A model generated the notes under the pieces. It was not told the DNA's origin and did no database searches. It saw only the letters and a program-made list of their open reading frames with translations. The translations under genes were made by a program, and so were the position numbers. From Chryseobacterium sp. (lineage in GTDB: Bacteria; Bacteroidota; Bacteroidia; Flavobacteriales; Weeksellaceae), in contig QFQW01000072.1 in the NCBI GenBank assembly GCA_003248755.1, forward strand, positions 1-18,475: a stretch of 18,475 nucleotides of DNA, given 5' to 3'. Shown here piece after piece: positions 1 to 8,714 of this stretch. Within the stretch, counting starts at the first letter, position 1, and each line of letters opens with the position of its first letter.

Positions 1-78
1 GAATGGCAACAGACAATAGGAACAAGATATAGTGAAGAAGAATGGCAACAGACAATAGGAACAAGATATAGTGAAGAA
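1..78 (+). repeat. Exact 39-bp tandem duplication (2 copies)
   Basis: Bases 1-39 and 40-78 are identical. The duplication is in frame and encodes the 13-residue unit EWQQTIGTRYSEE twice. Elsewhere in this protein the W-containing units are longer and diverged, so an exact adjacent copy is either a very recent duplication or an assembly artefact at a contig edge. Confidence 0.9.
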
Positions 79-1329
79 GCCAGAAGTGTGACCCAGACAA
101 GAGACCAAGGATATGTTGTAGCAGGCTCAACGAATCATCCCAAATTAGGTTACGGTTTCAAAGATGTCTTAATTACCAAATTGGATCAGAAAGGAAAAAT
201 CATCAGCCAATTAATATTCGGAGGTAATGGCTTGGATGAAGTAGAGGAAGTGATTCCTACGAAAGATGGAGGAGCTTTGTTAGGTATATATTCAAGAAGT
301 GGAACGTATAGAGGACAAGCAAAACCCAAGATTAGCTCTAAAGATCTTAATTCAATATCCTCGCAGAACAATCATTCAGAATCGTCAGTAAACAATTCTT
401 CCAACAATACTAATACTTCAACATCAAATTTTCAAGATTCTGAATCGTATGATATTACTTTCTATGGCAAGAAAGAACAGAATTATGGAGAAGGAGACTA
501 CTGGATTGTAAAGCTGGATAAGAATGGTGATGTACAATGGGAAAAGAACTATGGTGGCAGTGAAGATGACCATATCCGAACAATGGCATTGACAGATTCG
601 GGCTACATTATAGGAGGAGAGAGCAGATCAGAAACCTCAGGTAATAAAAGAGCTAAGTTGGAAGAAGGAACAGACCTATGGGTATTGGCGTTGGATGAAG
701 ATGGTAATGAACAATGGCAACAATCTTACAATTTCAAGAACCGGGATGTTTTTATGAGTCTCAATACTATCAAGACACAAGAATCAGGAAACAAGACCCA
801 AGAGACAACGAAAGGGTTTTTAATAGGTGGTTTTACCCAAACAGAAGGGAAAACCCAAAGTAATGATGAGACTTTCTGGATGTTGTATATCAACAATAAA
901 GGTAAAGAAGTATGGAGAAAGTATGTGGAAGGTAAAGATAAGAAGAAAGAAGAAAGACTAACCACAGCATTACTGAATAGAGACGGTTCCTATATTTTGG
1001 CAGGGATAAGTGCAGAAGAATTGGGTAAGGAGAACTGGAAAGTTGTGAAGCTTTTAGACAATGATGTAGAGAGCCTACTGGATCATAAAGATATCCAGAT
1101 ATATCCAAATCCAGTGAAGGATTATGCTTATGTAGAGATAGGCTTGGACTTCGAGATTGCAGATTTTTACATCTATGATATGACTGGGAAGGTTGTACAA
1201 CAATTGCAAACGAAGAATAAAGTAACAAAGGTCAGCACGTCCGGATTACCGCAAGGTGTTTATATCATCAAAGCGAATATCCCAACTCAAAAAGATAAAA
1301 AATTAACAACCAAGATTGTGAAAGAATAA
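1..1329 (+). CDS. T9SS type A sorting domain-containing repeat protein (5' partial)
   Basis: The reading frame is open from base 1, so the true start lies upstream; the GTG at 88 is only an internal valine codon. The protein carries repeated units of the type 'W.vkLD.nG..qW.k.yGGs..D......tdgGYi.gG', visible around 499-620 and 679-830, as in secreted Bacteroidota beta-propeller-like proteins. A Ser/Asn-rich low-complexity stretch lies at about 334-450. The C-terminal part (about 1087-1326) begins DIQIYPNPVKDY and ends in KIVKE, which matches the type A sorting tail (TIGR04183/Por_Secre_tail) recognised by the type IX secretion system. The protein is therefore predicted to be exported and attached to the surface or released. 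It lies 13 nt upstream of the RHS gene and probably forms one transcription unit with it. Its molecular role is unknown. Confidence 0.85.
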   Translation, partial: EWQQTIGTRYSEEEWQQTIGTRYSEEARSVTQTRDQGYVVAGSTNHPKLGYGFKDVLITKLDQKGKIISQLIFGGNGLDEVEEVIPTKDGGALLGIYSRSGTYRGQAKPKISSKDLNSISSQNNHSESSVNNSSNNTNTSTSNFQDSESYDITFYGKKEQNYGEGDYWIVKLDKNGDVQWEKNYGGSEDDHIRTMALTDSGYIIGGESRSETSGNKRAKLEEGTDLWVLALDEDGNEQWQQSYNFKNRDVFMSLNTIKTQESGNKTQETTKGFLIGGFTQTEGKTQSNDETFWMLYINNKGKEVWRKYVEGKDKKKEERLTTALLNRDGSYILAGISAEELGKENWKVVKLLDNDVESLLDHKDIQIYPNPVKDYAYVEIGLDFEIADFYIYDMTGKVVQQLQTKNKVTKVSTSGLPQGVYIIKANIPTQKDKKLTTKIVKE

Positions 1330-1342
1330 GAAAACATAGATT

Positions 1343-4300
1343 ATGAGAAATAAGTTACAACTATTATTTGTTTTATTAAGTCCTTTTTTATATAGCCAGT
1401 CGCAAACGAGTTATGAGTATGAAAAGATTTCAAATATGACTAATCCTCCATCAGAAGAAGCTTACAAGCTAGGCACTTTCGGGTCTCTTCCTGTTGGATT
1501 AATTACTGGAACACCTAATATATCGATACCATTAACATCTGCAAATTTAGGGCAGATTGAAATTCCTTTTAGTTTAAACTATTCTACAACAGGTCTTAGA
1601 GTAAATGAATTGGAAGGTTATGTTGGTCTAGGCTGGCAATTAATTGGAGGAGGTGTTATCACTAGAACAGTACAAGACATGCCTGATGAAGATGGGAATT
1701 ATCACTTTCCTGACTTTAATATAAAACAAAAATTGGAGCAAGGTAACTTGCAGGCGTATCAGTTTGTAAATCATATTCAAGACCAAGCTGTAGATAGTGA
1801 ACCAGACATATATAATTTTCAATTCTTAGGTAGAAGTGGTCGGTTCATTTTTGATTCTCAGCAGAACATCATTCAGCTAGATCAGAGTAATCTTAAGATA
1901 GAAAGAAAAGGAGAACCAATAGTAGGTTATTATTATGAAATTAAGGATGAAATTGGTACTATTTATGAGTTTAAAGAAACGGAAATATCTTTTACTTCAA
2001 AATCATCGCAAGGTGCGCCAGCGCCATCTAAAGTTTCGTCGTGGTTCTTGAGTAAAATTACTGAGGCAAAAACTAAACAGATAATTACTTTAGTTTATGA
2101 AGATAATGATTATAGCTATACAAATGCTGCACAACAATCTTTAAGTTTTTTTGCGCCCTTATTTTTTCAAGGTTTTGGACAAGGCGCTTATTCTGGATTG
2201 CCGCTCGCTACAATTTCAAACGAAGTAAGTTCAGTTAATATTCTAAAAAGCAAAATACTTAAAGAAATAATTGTCCCAAATCATTTAAAAATATTATTTA
2301 ACTACTCACAACATATAATTAGGGCGCCTAAAATATTAGATAATATAATAGTTAAAGACCCAAACAATAATCTTGTAGATAATATAGAATTCATTTACAC
2401 AACAACACCGAATAATAGAGTGTTTTTAAATGAAGTTATCAATACTTTCAAAAATCAAAAGCACTCTTTTGAGTATGATAACCCAAATGCATTTCCTGCA
2501 AGATTGTCAAGATCTCAAGATCTTTATGGCTATTATAATGGTATTACAACCAATACAACCTTAATTCCAAATTTTTATGCAAGTTTACACAGTTTTTATA
2601 TAGGAGAGAAATATAACTCACTTGCAGAAAGAAAGCCGAACATCCTTTTTAACAAAATCGGACTACTAAAAAGAGTAACTTATCCAACGAAAGGATACTC
2701 TGAAATTAATTATGAAGGAAATGATGAAAGACAAGAAACACTTGATAAGCAAGTTTATGTTAGACCAAGTCAATTGTTTAGTTTAGGACACTTAACTTAT
2801 TTGAGGGATAGCGAAGACAATGTTCCCACTACATCTACTACCATTAATAATCCTTGGCAATATAATCTAACGACTGCAAAAAAAATTTATTTTCAAACAT
2901 TTACCGAAAAATATTATAATTGTCCATATGGGGATAGCTTGCCTCCCAATGGCTTCAGGGCGACTCTACGAATTTTAAAGGATGGTGTACAATTCGATCA
3001 AATATCTATAAATACAACTCAAGTGGTGACAGAAAAATTGCTTGCACCAGGAAGCTATAGTTTTTATATTGATAGTGTAATTAACAGTTGTACAGCCGTT
3101 TGGGTAAATATTGGAGATCAGGCATTAGTTCCCGCGCACTATGAGTTAATCCCTCAAAAAACGATTACTACAAGTATTGGTTCAAGAGTTGCATCAATTG
3201 TTGATAAAGATTCATATGGCGTTGAAAAAGATTCTAAACATTATAGATATTACGAATTTTTTAATCTTTATCCTTTAGAGTTCAGAAGCTTTACTGCTAA
3301 TTTTTTCCTAGTAAACTATACTCCTTTTATTAACACATCAATAGTTATTAATACTAATGATCAAAATATATTTCCGACTTCTTCTCCAAATTATTTATAT
3401 AGGAAAGTAGATGTTAGCCACGGTGGATCTAATTTTCAGAAAGGTGGTGAAACTCATTTTTTTAACATTGCGCCCCACTATGAAAGCTCATTAATATTAG
3501 GTTTTGAAAATAATGATCGAAAAATCCACTCATATACCTCATGGATTAATACGAAAGAATCGGAAACAATTTATTTTGATAGTTCAAAAAATCCGATTAA
3601 AAAGATAAATTATAATTATGGAGAAAGAGGTTCTTTTAATAAATCATATTTTGGAATTATTGCACACGAAAGTTTCGCTAGATATACTGGAATTATAGAG
3701 CAAAATAGTACAGTTGTTGCTTGTAGTGGAACAAACGATCCAATAGAATTAATATCCTACCCTCACTGTTATAATCAACCAGCAGGTACATTAGTAGGAA
3801 GTTTAGCAGCTCTATATAATGTGGAAATGATCCAATATGAGATAGATTCATTCAACAAATTCCTACAATCTCAAGTTACAACAGACTATCTAAATGGAAT
3901 ACAACTTCAAACAACCACTGAGTATTATTACAACAATCCGGCGCATTACCAGCTAACTGATCAGAAGACTATTTTTCCAGATGACAGTTCTCAGTTGACA
4001 AGTTACAAGTATGCAAATGAGAAGGGTAAAACGAAACTAATTGAAGCCAATATGGTAGGTATGCCATTGGAGACGACTGTTGTAAAGAAGCAAAGCATTA
4101 ACGACCCAGGGACTGTGATTGCCAAAAGCGAGACACTTTACCCTGATGTAATACCCGATACTCAGACTGGTGATTTGCTGTTACCGAAATCAGCATCATC
4201 ATTAGATTTACTGACAGGAGGAATGGCAACAGATGTCACTTATAATCAGTATGACAGTAAAGGTAATCTTCAGCAGTACACGACAAAATCTGGTGTTTCG

Positions 4301-4663
4301 ACAGCGATTGTTTGGGGTTATAATAATACACAGCCTATAGCGAAGATAGAAGGTGCAACCTATGCTCAGGTAAGTAGTTTGGCATCTGCGATTATATCAG
4401 CATCTGATACTGATGCTTCAGCAGGAGTTAACAATGATGAGTCGTCCTTTTTGGCTGTTATGAAAACCTTCCGAGAGTCTTTACCTAATTATCAAGTAAC
4501 GACCTACACTTATGATCCATTAGTAGGTGTAAGAAGTATCACCCCACCGAATGGTATTAAACAGATTTACATTTATGATAATGCCAACCGCTTAAAAGAA
4601 ATCAGAGAAAACAGCCAGACAGGTAATCTGCTTAAGGAATACGAGTACAACTACAAACACTAA
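1343..4663 (+). CDS. Secreted RHS/YD-repeat family protein
   Basis: A 1106-aa protein with an N-terminal signal peptide (MRNKLQLLFVLLSPFLYSQS). A conserved opening follows (LPVGLITGTPNISIPL, then GLRVNELEGYVGLGWQLIGGG), typical of large Bacteroidota proteins encoded just upstream of DUF6443/RHS genes and distantly like the SpvB/TcaB side of toxin shells. The C-terminal ~260 residues hold YD-type units such as YNQYDSKGNLQQY, TYTYDPLVGVRSITPPNG and IYDNANRLKEI. It probably helps build or carry the RHS cocoon made with the downstream gene (inference). The 3' part from about 3870 is visibly less AT-rich than the 5' part, which suggests a mosaic gene. The start at 1343 is fixed by the signal peptide, 13 nt after the previous stop. 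It has no T9SS sorting tail of its own. Confidence 0.8.
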   Translation: MRNKLQLLFVLLSPFLYSQSQTSYEYEKISNMTNPPSEEAYKLGTFGSLPVGLITGTPNISIPLTSANLGQIEIPFSLNYSTTGLRVNELEGYVGLGWQLIGGGVITRTVQDMPDEDGNYHFPDFNIKQKLEQGNLQAYQFVNHIQDQAVDSEPDIYNFQFLGRSGRFIFDSQQNIIQLDQSNLKIERKGEPIVGYYYEIKDEIGTIYEFKETEISFTSKSSQGAPAPSKVSSWFLSKITEAKTKQIITLVYEDNDYSYTNAAQQSLSFFAPLFFQGFGQGAYSGLPLATISNEVSSVNILKSKILKEIIVPNHLKILFNYSQHIIRAPKILDNIIVKDPNNNLVDNIEFIYTTTPNNRVFLNEVINTFKNQKHSFEYDNPNAFPARLSRSQDLYGYYNGITTNTTLIPNFYASLHSFYIGEKYNSLAERKPNILFNKIGLLKRVTYPTKGYSEINYEGNDERQETLDKQVYVRPSQLFSLGHLTYLRDSEDNVPTTSTTINNPWQYNLTTAKKIYFQTFTEKYYNCPYGDSLPPNGFRATLRILKDGVQFDQISINTTQVVTEKLLAPGSYSFYIDSVINSCTAVWVNIGDQALVPAHYELIPQKTITTSIGSRVASIVDKDSYGVEKDSKHYRYYEFFNLYPLEFRSFTANFFLVNYTPFINTSIVINTNDQNIFPTSSPNYLYRKVDVSHGGSNFQKGGETHFFNIAPHYESSLILGFENNDRKIHSYTSWINTKESETIYFDSSKNPIKKINYNYGERGSFNKSYFGIIAHESFARYTGIIEQNSTVVACSGTNDPIELISYPHCYNQPAGTLVGSLAALYNVEMIQYEIDSFNKFLQSQVTTDYLNGIQLQTTTEYYYNNPAHYQLTDQKTIFPDDSSQLTSYKYANEKGKTKLIEANMVGMPLETTVVKKQSINDPGTVIAKSETLYPDVIPDTQTGDLLLPKSASSLDLLTGGMATDVTYNQYDSKGNLQQYTTKSGVSTAIVWGYNNTQPIAKIEGATYAQVSSLASAIISASDTDASAGVNNDESSFLAVMKTFRESLPNYQVTTYTYDPLVGVRSITPPNGIKQIYIYDNANRLKEIRENSQTGNLLKEYEYNYKH

Positions 4664-4674
4664 TAACTAAACCA

Positions 4675-5949
4675 ATGAGAATATTAACAACATTAAAAAA
4701 CCTAATAACATTCTTGTTTTTGGTTTTAGGGTTTAACTTGTATCATTCGCAATTAACTCAATCTGAGAACTATGTTTACAGCAAAACCTATCTGTCAGCA
4801 CCAGGCGACAGCATTCAGCGATCTTCTGAGATGGTCACTTACTTTGATGGACTGGGGAGACCAAAGCAGACGATTCAAATTAAGGGTGGAAAAACAGCGA
4901 ATAGTGATTTAGTAATTCCTATCATTTATGACTGCTTTGGAAGACAGGCTCGTGAATATATGCCAATCCCACAGTATGGAAGTAATGATGGCGGCATCTA
5001 TCCACAAAGTTCAGACTGTTCAACTGATGGTAATCATTTTCCTGTTTCCAGTCCAACTACTATCTATTCTTCGTCAGAGAAAATTTATTCCAAAAAAGTA
5101 TTGGAAAACTCGCCCTTGGATAGAATCCAACAGCAGATACAACCTGGATCAGAGTGGCAAAACCATCCGGTTAACTTTGCTTATCAAACTAATAAAGCAG
5201 GAGATGTCCTAAAGTTTACCACCCAAACATTGACAAGAGATGGTGCTTTTTATACCAATACATTAACGGTCAATGGTTATTATACAGCATCTAAACTCTA
5301 CAAGAACAAAGTATCGGATGAGGATGGCAGTGTCTCCTATGAGTTTAAGAATGGAGAAGGCCAGACTTTGTTAGTTAGAAAAGTCATTGGACAGGAAATA
5401 GAGATTGAAGGACCGGTAGAAATGAATAGCTTTGCAGCACCAGCTGTAGCCCAGTACTTTGATACTTATTATGTATATAACGAATACAATCAGCTGGTAT
5501 TTGTAATCTCTCCTTTAGCATCAGCAGAGTTCAGGGCTAATTCCACTCAGACGATAAATGACCCTAAAAACTTTCCTAATACTATTCTGGATAACCTTTG
5601 CTATCAATATAACTATGATGGGAGAAACAGATTGGTAGAGAAAAAGCTTCCGGGAAAAGGCTGGGAATATATGGTGTATGACAAGCAGGATCGTTTGGTG
5701 CTGACACAGGATGCCAACCTTAGAACAAACACCAATAACTTTGGAGGTAAAGGATGGATATTCACCAAGTATGATAAACTTGGAAGAGTTGTATATACGG
5801 GATTCTTCAGTAACACAGCTACACGTTTAGCAATGCAGAATGCGCTGAACAGTATGCAAGCTAATCCGTACAATAATGAGGAAAGAACTTTACATTGCAG
5901 GGGATGCCGATGTATTACACCAAGGCTGCTTTCCCAACTGGAAGTATGA
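4675..5949 (+). CDS. DUF6443/RHS protein, N-terminal part of a frameshifted gene
   Basis: A 424-aa frame starting 11 nt after the previous stop. A signal peptide (ITFLFLVLGFNLYHSQ) is followed by the DUF6443 region (ENYVYSKTYLSAPGDS..., VTYFDGLGRPKQTIQ, IIYDCFGRQAREYMPIPQYG) and YD-type repeats (YQYNYDGRNRLVEKKLPGKGWEYMVYD, FTKYDKLGRVVYTGFF). The family normally continues without a break into an RHS core. Here the frame leaves the homologous sequence after NPYNNEERT, about 5887-5889, and ends in 20 unrelated residues. The expected continuation (FTLQGMPMYYTKAAFPTGS) is found in the -1 frame from 5889. This entry and the next are thus one gene of about 1265 codons broken by a 1-nt loss (or a 2-nt gain, or a sequencing error). 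Confidence 0.8.
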   Translation: MRILTTLKNLITFLFLVLGFNLYHSQLTQSENYVYSKTYLSAPGDSIQRSSEMVTYFDGLGRPKQTIQIKGGKTANSDLVIPIIYDCFGRQAREYMPIPQYGSNDGGIYPQSSDCSTDGNHFPVSSPTTIYSSSEKIYSKKVLENSPLDRIQQQIQPGSEWQNHPVNFAYQTNKAGDVLKFTTQTLTRDGAFYTNTLTVNGYYTASKLYKNKVSDEDGSVSYEFKNGEGQTLLVRKVIGQEIEIEGPVEMNSFAAPAVAQYFDTYYVYNEYNQLVFVISPLASAEFRANSTQTINDPKNFPNTILDNLCYQYNYDGRNRLVEKKLPGKGWEYMVYDKQDRLVLTQDANLRTNTNNFGGKGWIFTKYDKLGRVVYTGFFSNTATRLAMQNALNSMQANPYNNEERTLHCRGCRCITPRLLSQLEV

Positions 5950-8471
5950 CATTGCTATCTGTTAATTACTATGACAGCTATCCGGATGCAACACCCTTCC
6001 CCCCACAGAATAAGATCTTCAATGTTCCGATTCTTTTAGCAAGTTATGACGCTCTGGGACACTCTACCAAGTCTCTTCCTTTGGCCTCTATGATAAAGAA
6101 TATCAATGATAACCTTTGGACAAAGAACTACACCTTCTATGATACTAAAGGACGATCGATAGGAACCACAAGTATTAATCATTTGGGGGGACGAACAACC
6201 GTCAACAGCCAGCTTGATTTTGCAGGCGTTGTAAAGAAGACAAGAACTTCACACAACAAAACTGCAAACGAAACGCCAATCAATATTGTAGAGGATTTTG
6301 TCTATGATCATCAAAACCGACTGCAGAAACACTACCATGAGGTTGTAGGCAAAACACCAAAAGAATTATTGGCAGACAACACTTATGATGAATTAGGAAG
6401 ATTAGACCATAAGAAAGTAGGCGCCAGATCCGATGCTAATTTTGCAGAGATCCTAATACCACTACAAGATATTAAGTATGACTATAATATCAGAGGTTGG
6501 ATGACAGGAATCAATCTGAATCAATCTGATGCTAACAAACCTCTTGACCCGACCAAGCTCTTTTCTTATAAGATTAAATATAACGACCCGGTTAATACAA
6601 CGATCAAGAAATACAATGGTAATATTGCGGAGATTGATTGGTCTTATGGAACTAATAGCGGTTACCGCTACGAATATACTTATGATGCTCTCAACAGGCT
6701 GAAGAAAGGTTTATATAAAGGATTAAGTCAAACTACAACAGAAGAAAATTTCTATAACGAGGAGCTGACCTACGATCTGAATGGTAATATTACTTCTCTG
6801 AAACGTAATGCCAGACCAAGAACAGGAACCACGGCGAATCAAGTTGATAATCTGACTTACGAATATGAGAACAGCAATTTGAGCAACCGAATCTCAACAA
6901 TCTATGACAATTCCCAAAACAATAGCGGTTATCCTGCGGTAATGGTTCCTCAGCCGATGACCTATGATGCTAATGGTAATATGTTGACGATGCCTGACAA
7001 AGGGATTACCCAGAACATCGCTTATAACTATCTGAATCTTCCGCAGATAATTACCAAGAATAACCAACCTGTGACTTATACTTACAGAGCGGATGGTGTA
7101 AAAGTTCAAAAGAGTTTTGAGGTAAACGGACAGAATATCCAAACCTGGTACTTGGATGGTTTTGTCTATACCACGCCATACACTCCGGAAGTTGTGATTG
7201 CTTTGGAACAAACGCCAGAATCATCAGATATGGCTGTGGCAGGTCAAAGAGAATCCTTTGAGTTGGCAGAGAAAGCGGTTATAGCAGATCCGGGAGGGCC
7301 AGTATTGGTAACAGAGATTAAGCCTGACTTTTTTGCTACTGCAGAGGGTTTTTATGATTACAGCAATTTTAGGTATATTTACCAGTACAAGGATCACTTG
7401 GGTAACACTAGGTTGAATTATGGTAGAGATGAGAATGGCGTTCTTTTCACAGAAGATAGTAATGACTATTATCCGTTTGGGTTGAATTTTATCAATCCGT
7501 CTATAAAAGGATCATCGCAGTTGTTTAATCCAAGTGCAACGTATAAGAATTACAAATATAATGGTAAGGAACTCCAAGAGACGGGAATGTATGATTATGG
7601 AGCAAGAATGTATATGCCTGATATTGGACGGTGGGGCGTGATTGACCCGTTAGCGGAAGTTTCGAGACGTTGGAATCCATATACGTACGCAAATGACAAC
7701 CCAATAATGTTTATTGATCCAGATTGTATGCTTGCTTCTACGGTGAATTCTTTGCAGCAGATGTGGGACTCAACTCCTGAAGATGGTTCAAGCACTTGGA
7801 ATTATAACGGAAATGGCACTTTTAATGGAAGTGAAGATCCTGGACCTAAGACGATTTTTATAAATGGATATTTAATGTTAGGATCTTTAAAAGGAGGAAG
7901 AGAATATTGGAATGAAGAATTTATAAAAGGGGCTAAAACTTTTGGAGCTAAAAGTATAGTGGATGTTGGAAAAATGAAAAGCGAATTTGTTAATTATGAT
8001 CCAAATATGGGATCTTCGGCAAATGATAGAACTAAACAAGGATATGAATATGCAAAGACAAATTATGCTTCTTTAACAAATGGGATGAGTTTTAAAGAAG
8101 ATTATTTTAATATTGTTGATCATAGTATGGGTGCTGCATTTGGAGAGGGCATGTCAAAGTATTTACAAGAAATGGGTTGGAGTATAAATAAAATAGTACA
8201 TTTAAATGCCTTCCAAGCAAATGATATAGAGGTCTCTATACCTAAAAAACATTCTATAGTATCATTAAATACCACACAAATTATAGATTATCAAAACACA
8301 GATGATCCTATGATAAGTAACCCTATAAGGTCGTCACCTGGAGATATTAAAAACTCAACATATAAGGTTAGAGAAGGGTCTGGCATGCCTTATTCATATA
8401 AACATGCTTCTCCAATAAGCAAAAGAGAAAACTTCTGGAAAAGTTTAAATGGGAAACTACAAAAAAAATAA
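5895..8471 (+). CDS. RHS repeat-associated core protein with lipase-like C-terminal toxin tip (rest of frameshifted gene)
   Basis: Continuation of the preceding gene. The TTG at 5895 is probably not a natural start. YD repeats run over residues ~90-400 (TYDELGRLDHKK, YEYTYDALNRLKKG, LTYDLNGNITSLKRN). The RHS core follows at about residues 490-615: YQYKDHLGNTRLNY, DYYPFGLNF, YKYNGKELQETGMYDYGARMYMPDIGRWGVIDPLAE, ending NDNPIMFIDPDC. Usual proteins of this family have DPDG at the last motif. The final ~247 residues are an AT-rich variable tip with IFINGYLMLGS, VDHSMGAAFG (Ser744), NTDDP (Asp803/804) and YKHAS (His837). The order and surroundings fit a Ser-Asp-His alpha/beta-hydrolase of the class 3 lipase type. 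Its predicted role is a phospholipase-like contact or secreted toxin. The match is by motif only, and another hydrolase activity is possible. Confidence 0.8.
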   Translation: MQGMPMYYTKAAFPTGSMTLLSVNYYDSYPDATPFPPQNKIFNVPILLASYDALGHSTKSLPLASMIKNINDNLWTKNYTFYDTKGRSIGTTSINHLGGRTTVNSQLDFAGVVKKTRTSHNKTANETPINIVEDFVYDHQNRLQKHYHEVVGKTPKELLADNTYDELGRLDHKKVGARSDANFAEILIPLQDIKYDYNIRGWMTGINLNQSDANKPLDPTKLFSYKIKYNDPVNTTIKKYNGNIAEIDWSYGTNSGYRYEYTYDALNRLKKGLYKGLSQTTTEENFYNEELTYDLNGNITSLKRNARPRTGTTANQVDNLTYEYENSNLSNRISTIYDNSQNNSGYPAVMVPQPMTYDANGNMLTMPDKGITQNIAYNYLNLPQIITKNNQPVTYTYRADGVKVQKSFEVNGQNIQTWYLDGFVYTTPYTPEVVIALEQTPESSDMAVAGQRESFELAEKAVIADPGGPVLVTEIKPDFFATAEGFYDYSNFRYIYQYKDHLGNTRLNYGRDENGVLFTEDSNDYYPFGLNFINPSIKGSSQLFNPSATYKNYKYNGKELQETGMYDYGARMYMPDIGRWGVIDPLAEVSRRWNPYTYANDNPIMFIDPDCMLASTVNSLQQMWDSTPEDGSSTWNYNGNGTFNGSEDPGPKTIFINGYLMLGSLKGGREYWNEEFIKGAKTFGAKSIVDVGKMKSEFVNYDPNMGSSANDRTKQGYEYAKTNYASLTNGMSFKEDYFNIVDHSMGAAFGEGMSKYLQEMGWSINKIVHLNAFQANDIEVSIPKKHSIVSLNTTQIIDYQNTDDPMISNPIRSSPGDIKNSTYKVREGSGMPYSYKHASPISKRENFWKSLNGKLQKK
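7731..8471 (+). other. Variable RHS C-terminal toxin domain (lipase-like)
   Basis: Sub-region of the preceding CDS after the conserved core motif. A visible rise in AT content and the loss of YD repeats mark the boundary. The Ser nucleophile candidate is encoded at 8124-8126 in D-H-S-M-G, where the usual elbow is G-X-S-X-G. Acid candidates lie at 8301-8306 and the His candidate at 8403-8405. The fold and activity are inferred from these motifs alone. Confidence 0.5.
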
Positions 8472-8474
8472 AGA

Positions 8475-8705
8475 ATGAATAAATATTCGAAATTAATAAT
8501 TAATCTAATAGCAATTATACTAAGTATTATCATTGGCTATATTTGTACAGTTTTTTCAATCTTTTTCTTTCTAGGGAGACATGCAGAAAAAAAAATGAAT
8601 AATGAATTAATTATAACTATTGGAATTTTTTTAGTTTTTATAATTACGATAACTATAATAGTTTATTGTATTAAAAATCTTTGGAAAATTTTAAAAAAGC
8701 AATAA
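8475..8705 (+). CDS. Small two-helix membrane protein, candidate immunity protein
   Basis: A 76-aa protein starting 3 nt after the stop of the RHS toxin gene, so probably translationally coupled to it. It has two long hydrophobic helices (about residues 8-34, LIINLIAIILSIIIGYICTV..., and 45-68, ELIITIGIFLVFIITITIIV), a short charged loop between them (GRHAEKKMN) and a basic end (KNLWKILKKQ). It is very AT-rich like the toxin tip and unlike the RHS core, as expected if tip and immunity gene moved together. I do not recognise a named family. The immunity role rests on position, size and shared composition. An inner-membrane immunity protein would fit a toxin that attacks membrane lipids. Confidence 0.6.
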   Translation: MNKYSKLIINLIAIILSIIIGYICTVFSIFFFLGRHAEKKMNNELIITIGIFLVFIITITIIVYCIKNLWKILKKQ

Positions 8706-8714
8706 TTGTAGTAG

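Noticed and set aside
4204..4217. GGAATGGCAACAGA shared with the 39-bp repeat at the start of the window
   Set aside because: The match does not extend further and the encoded contexts differ; treated as coincidence.
4928..5212. A 94-codon plus-strand frame inside the DUF6443 gene
   Set aside because: It lies wholly inside a well-supported gene in another frame, with no recognisable domain and low-complexity composition; it is a shadow frame.
5884..5895. Programmed -1 ribosomal frameshift joining the two RHS frames
   Set aside because: No canonical slippery heptamer or clear downstream stem is visible; a mutation or sequence error is simpler.
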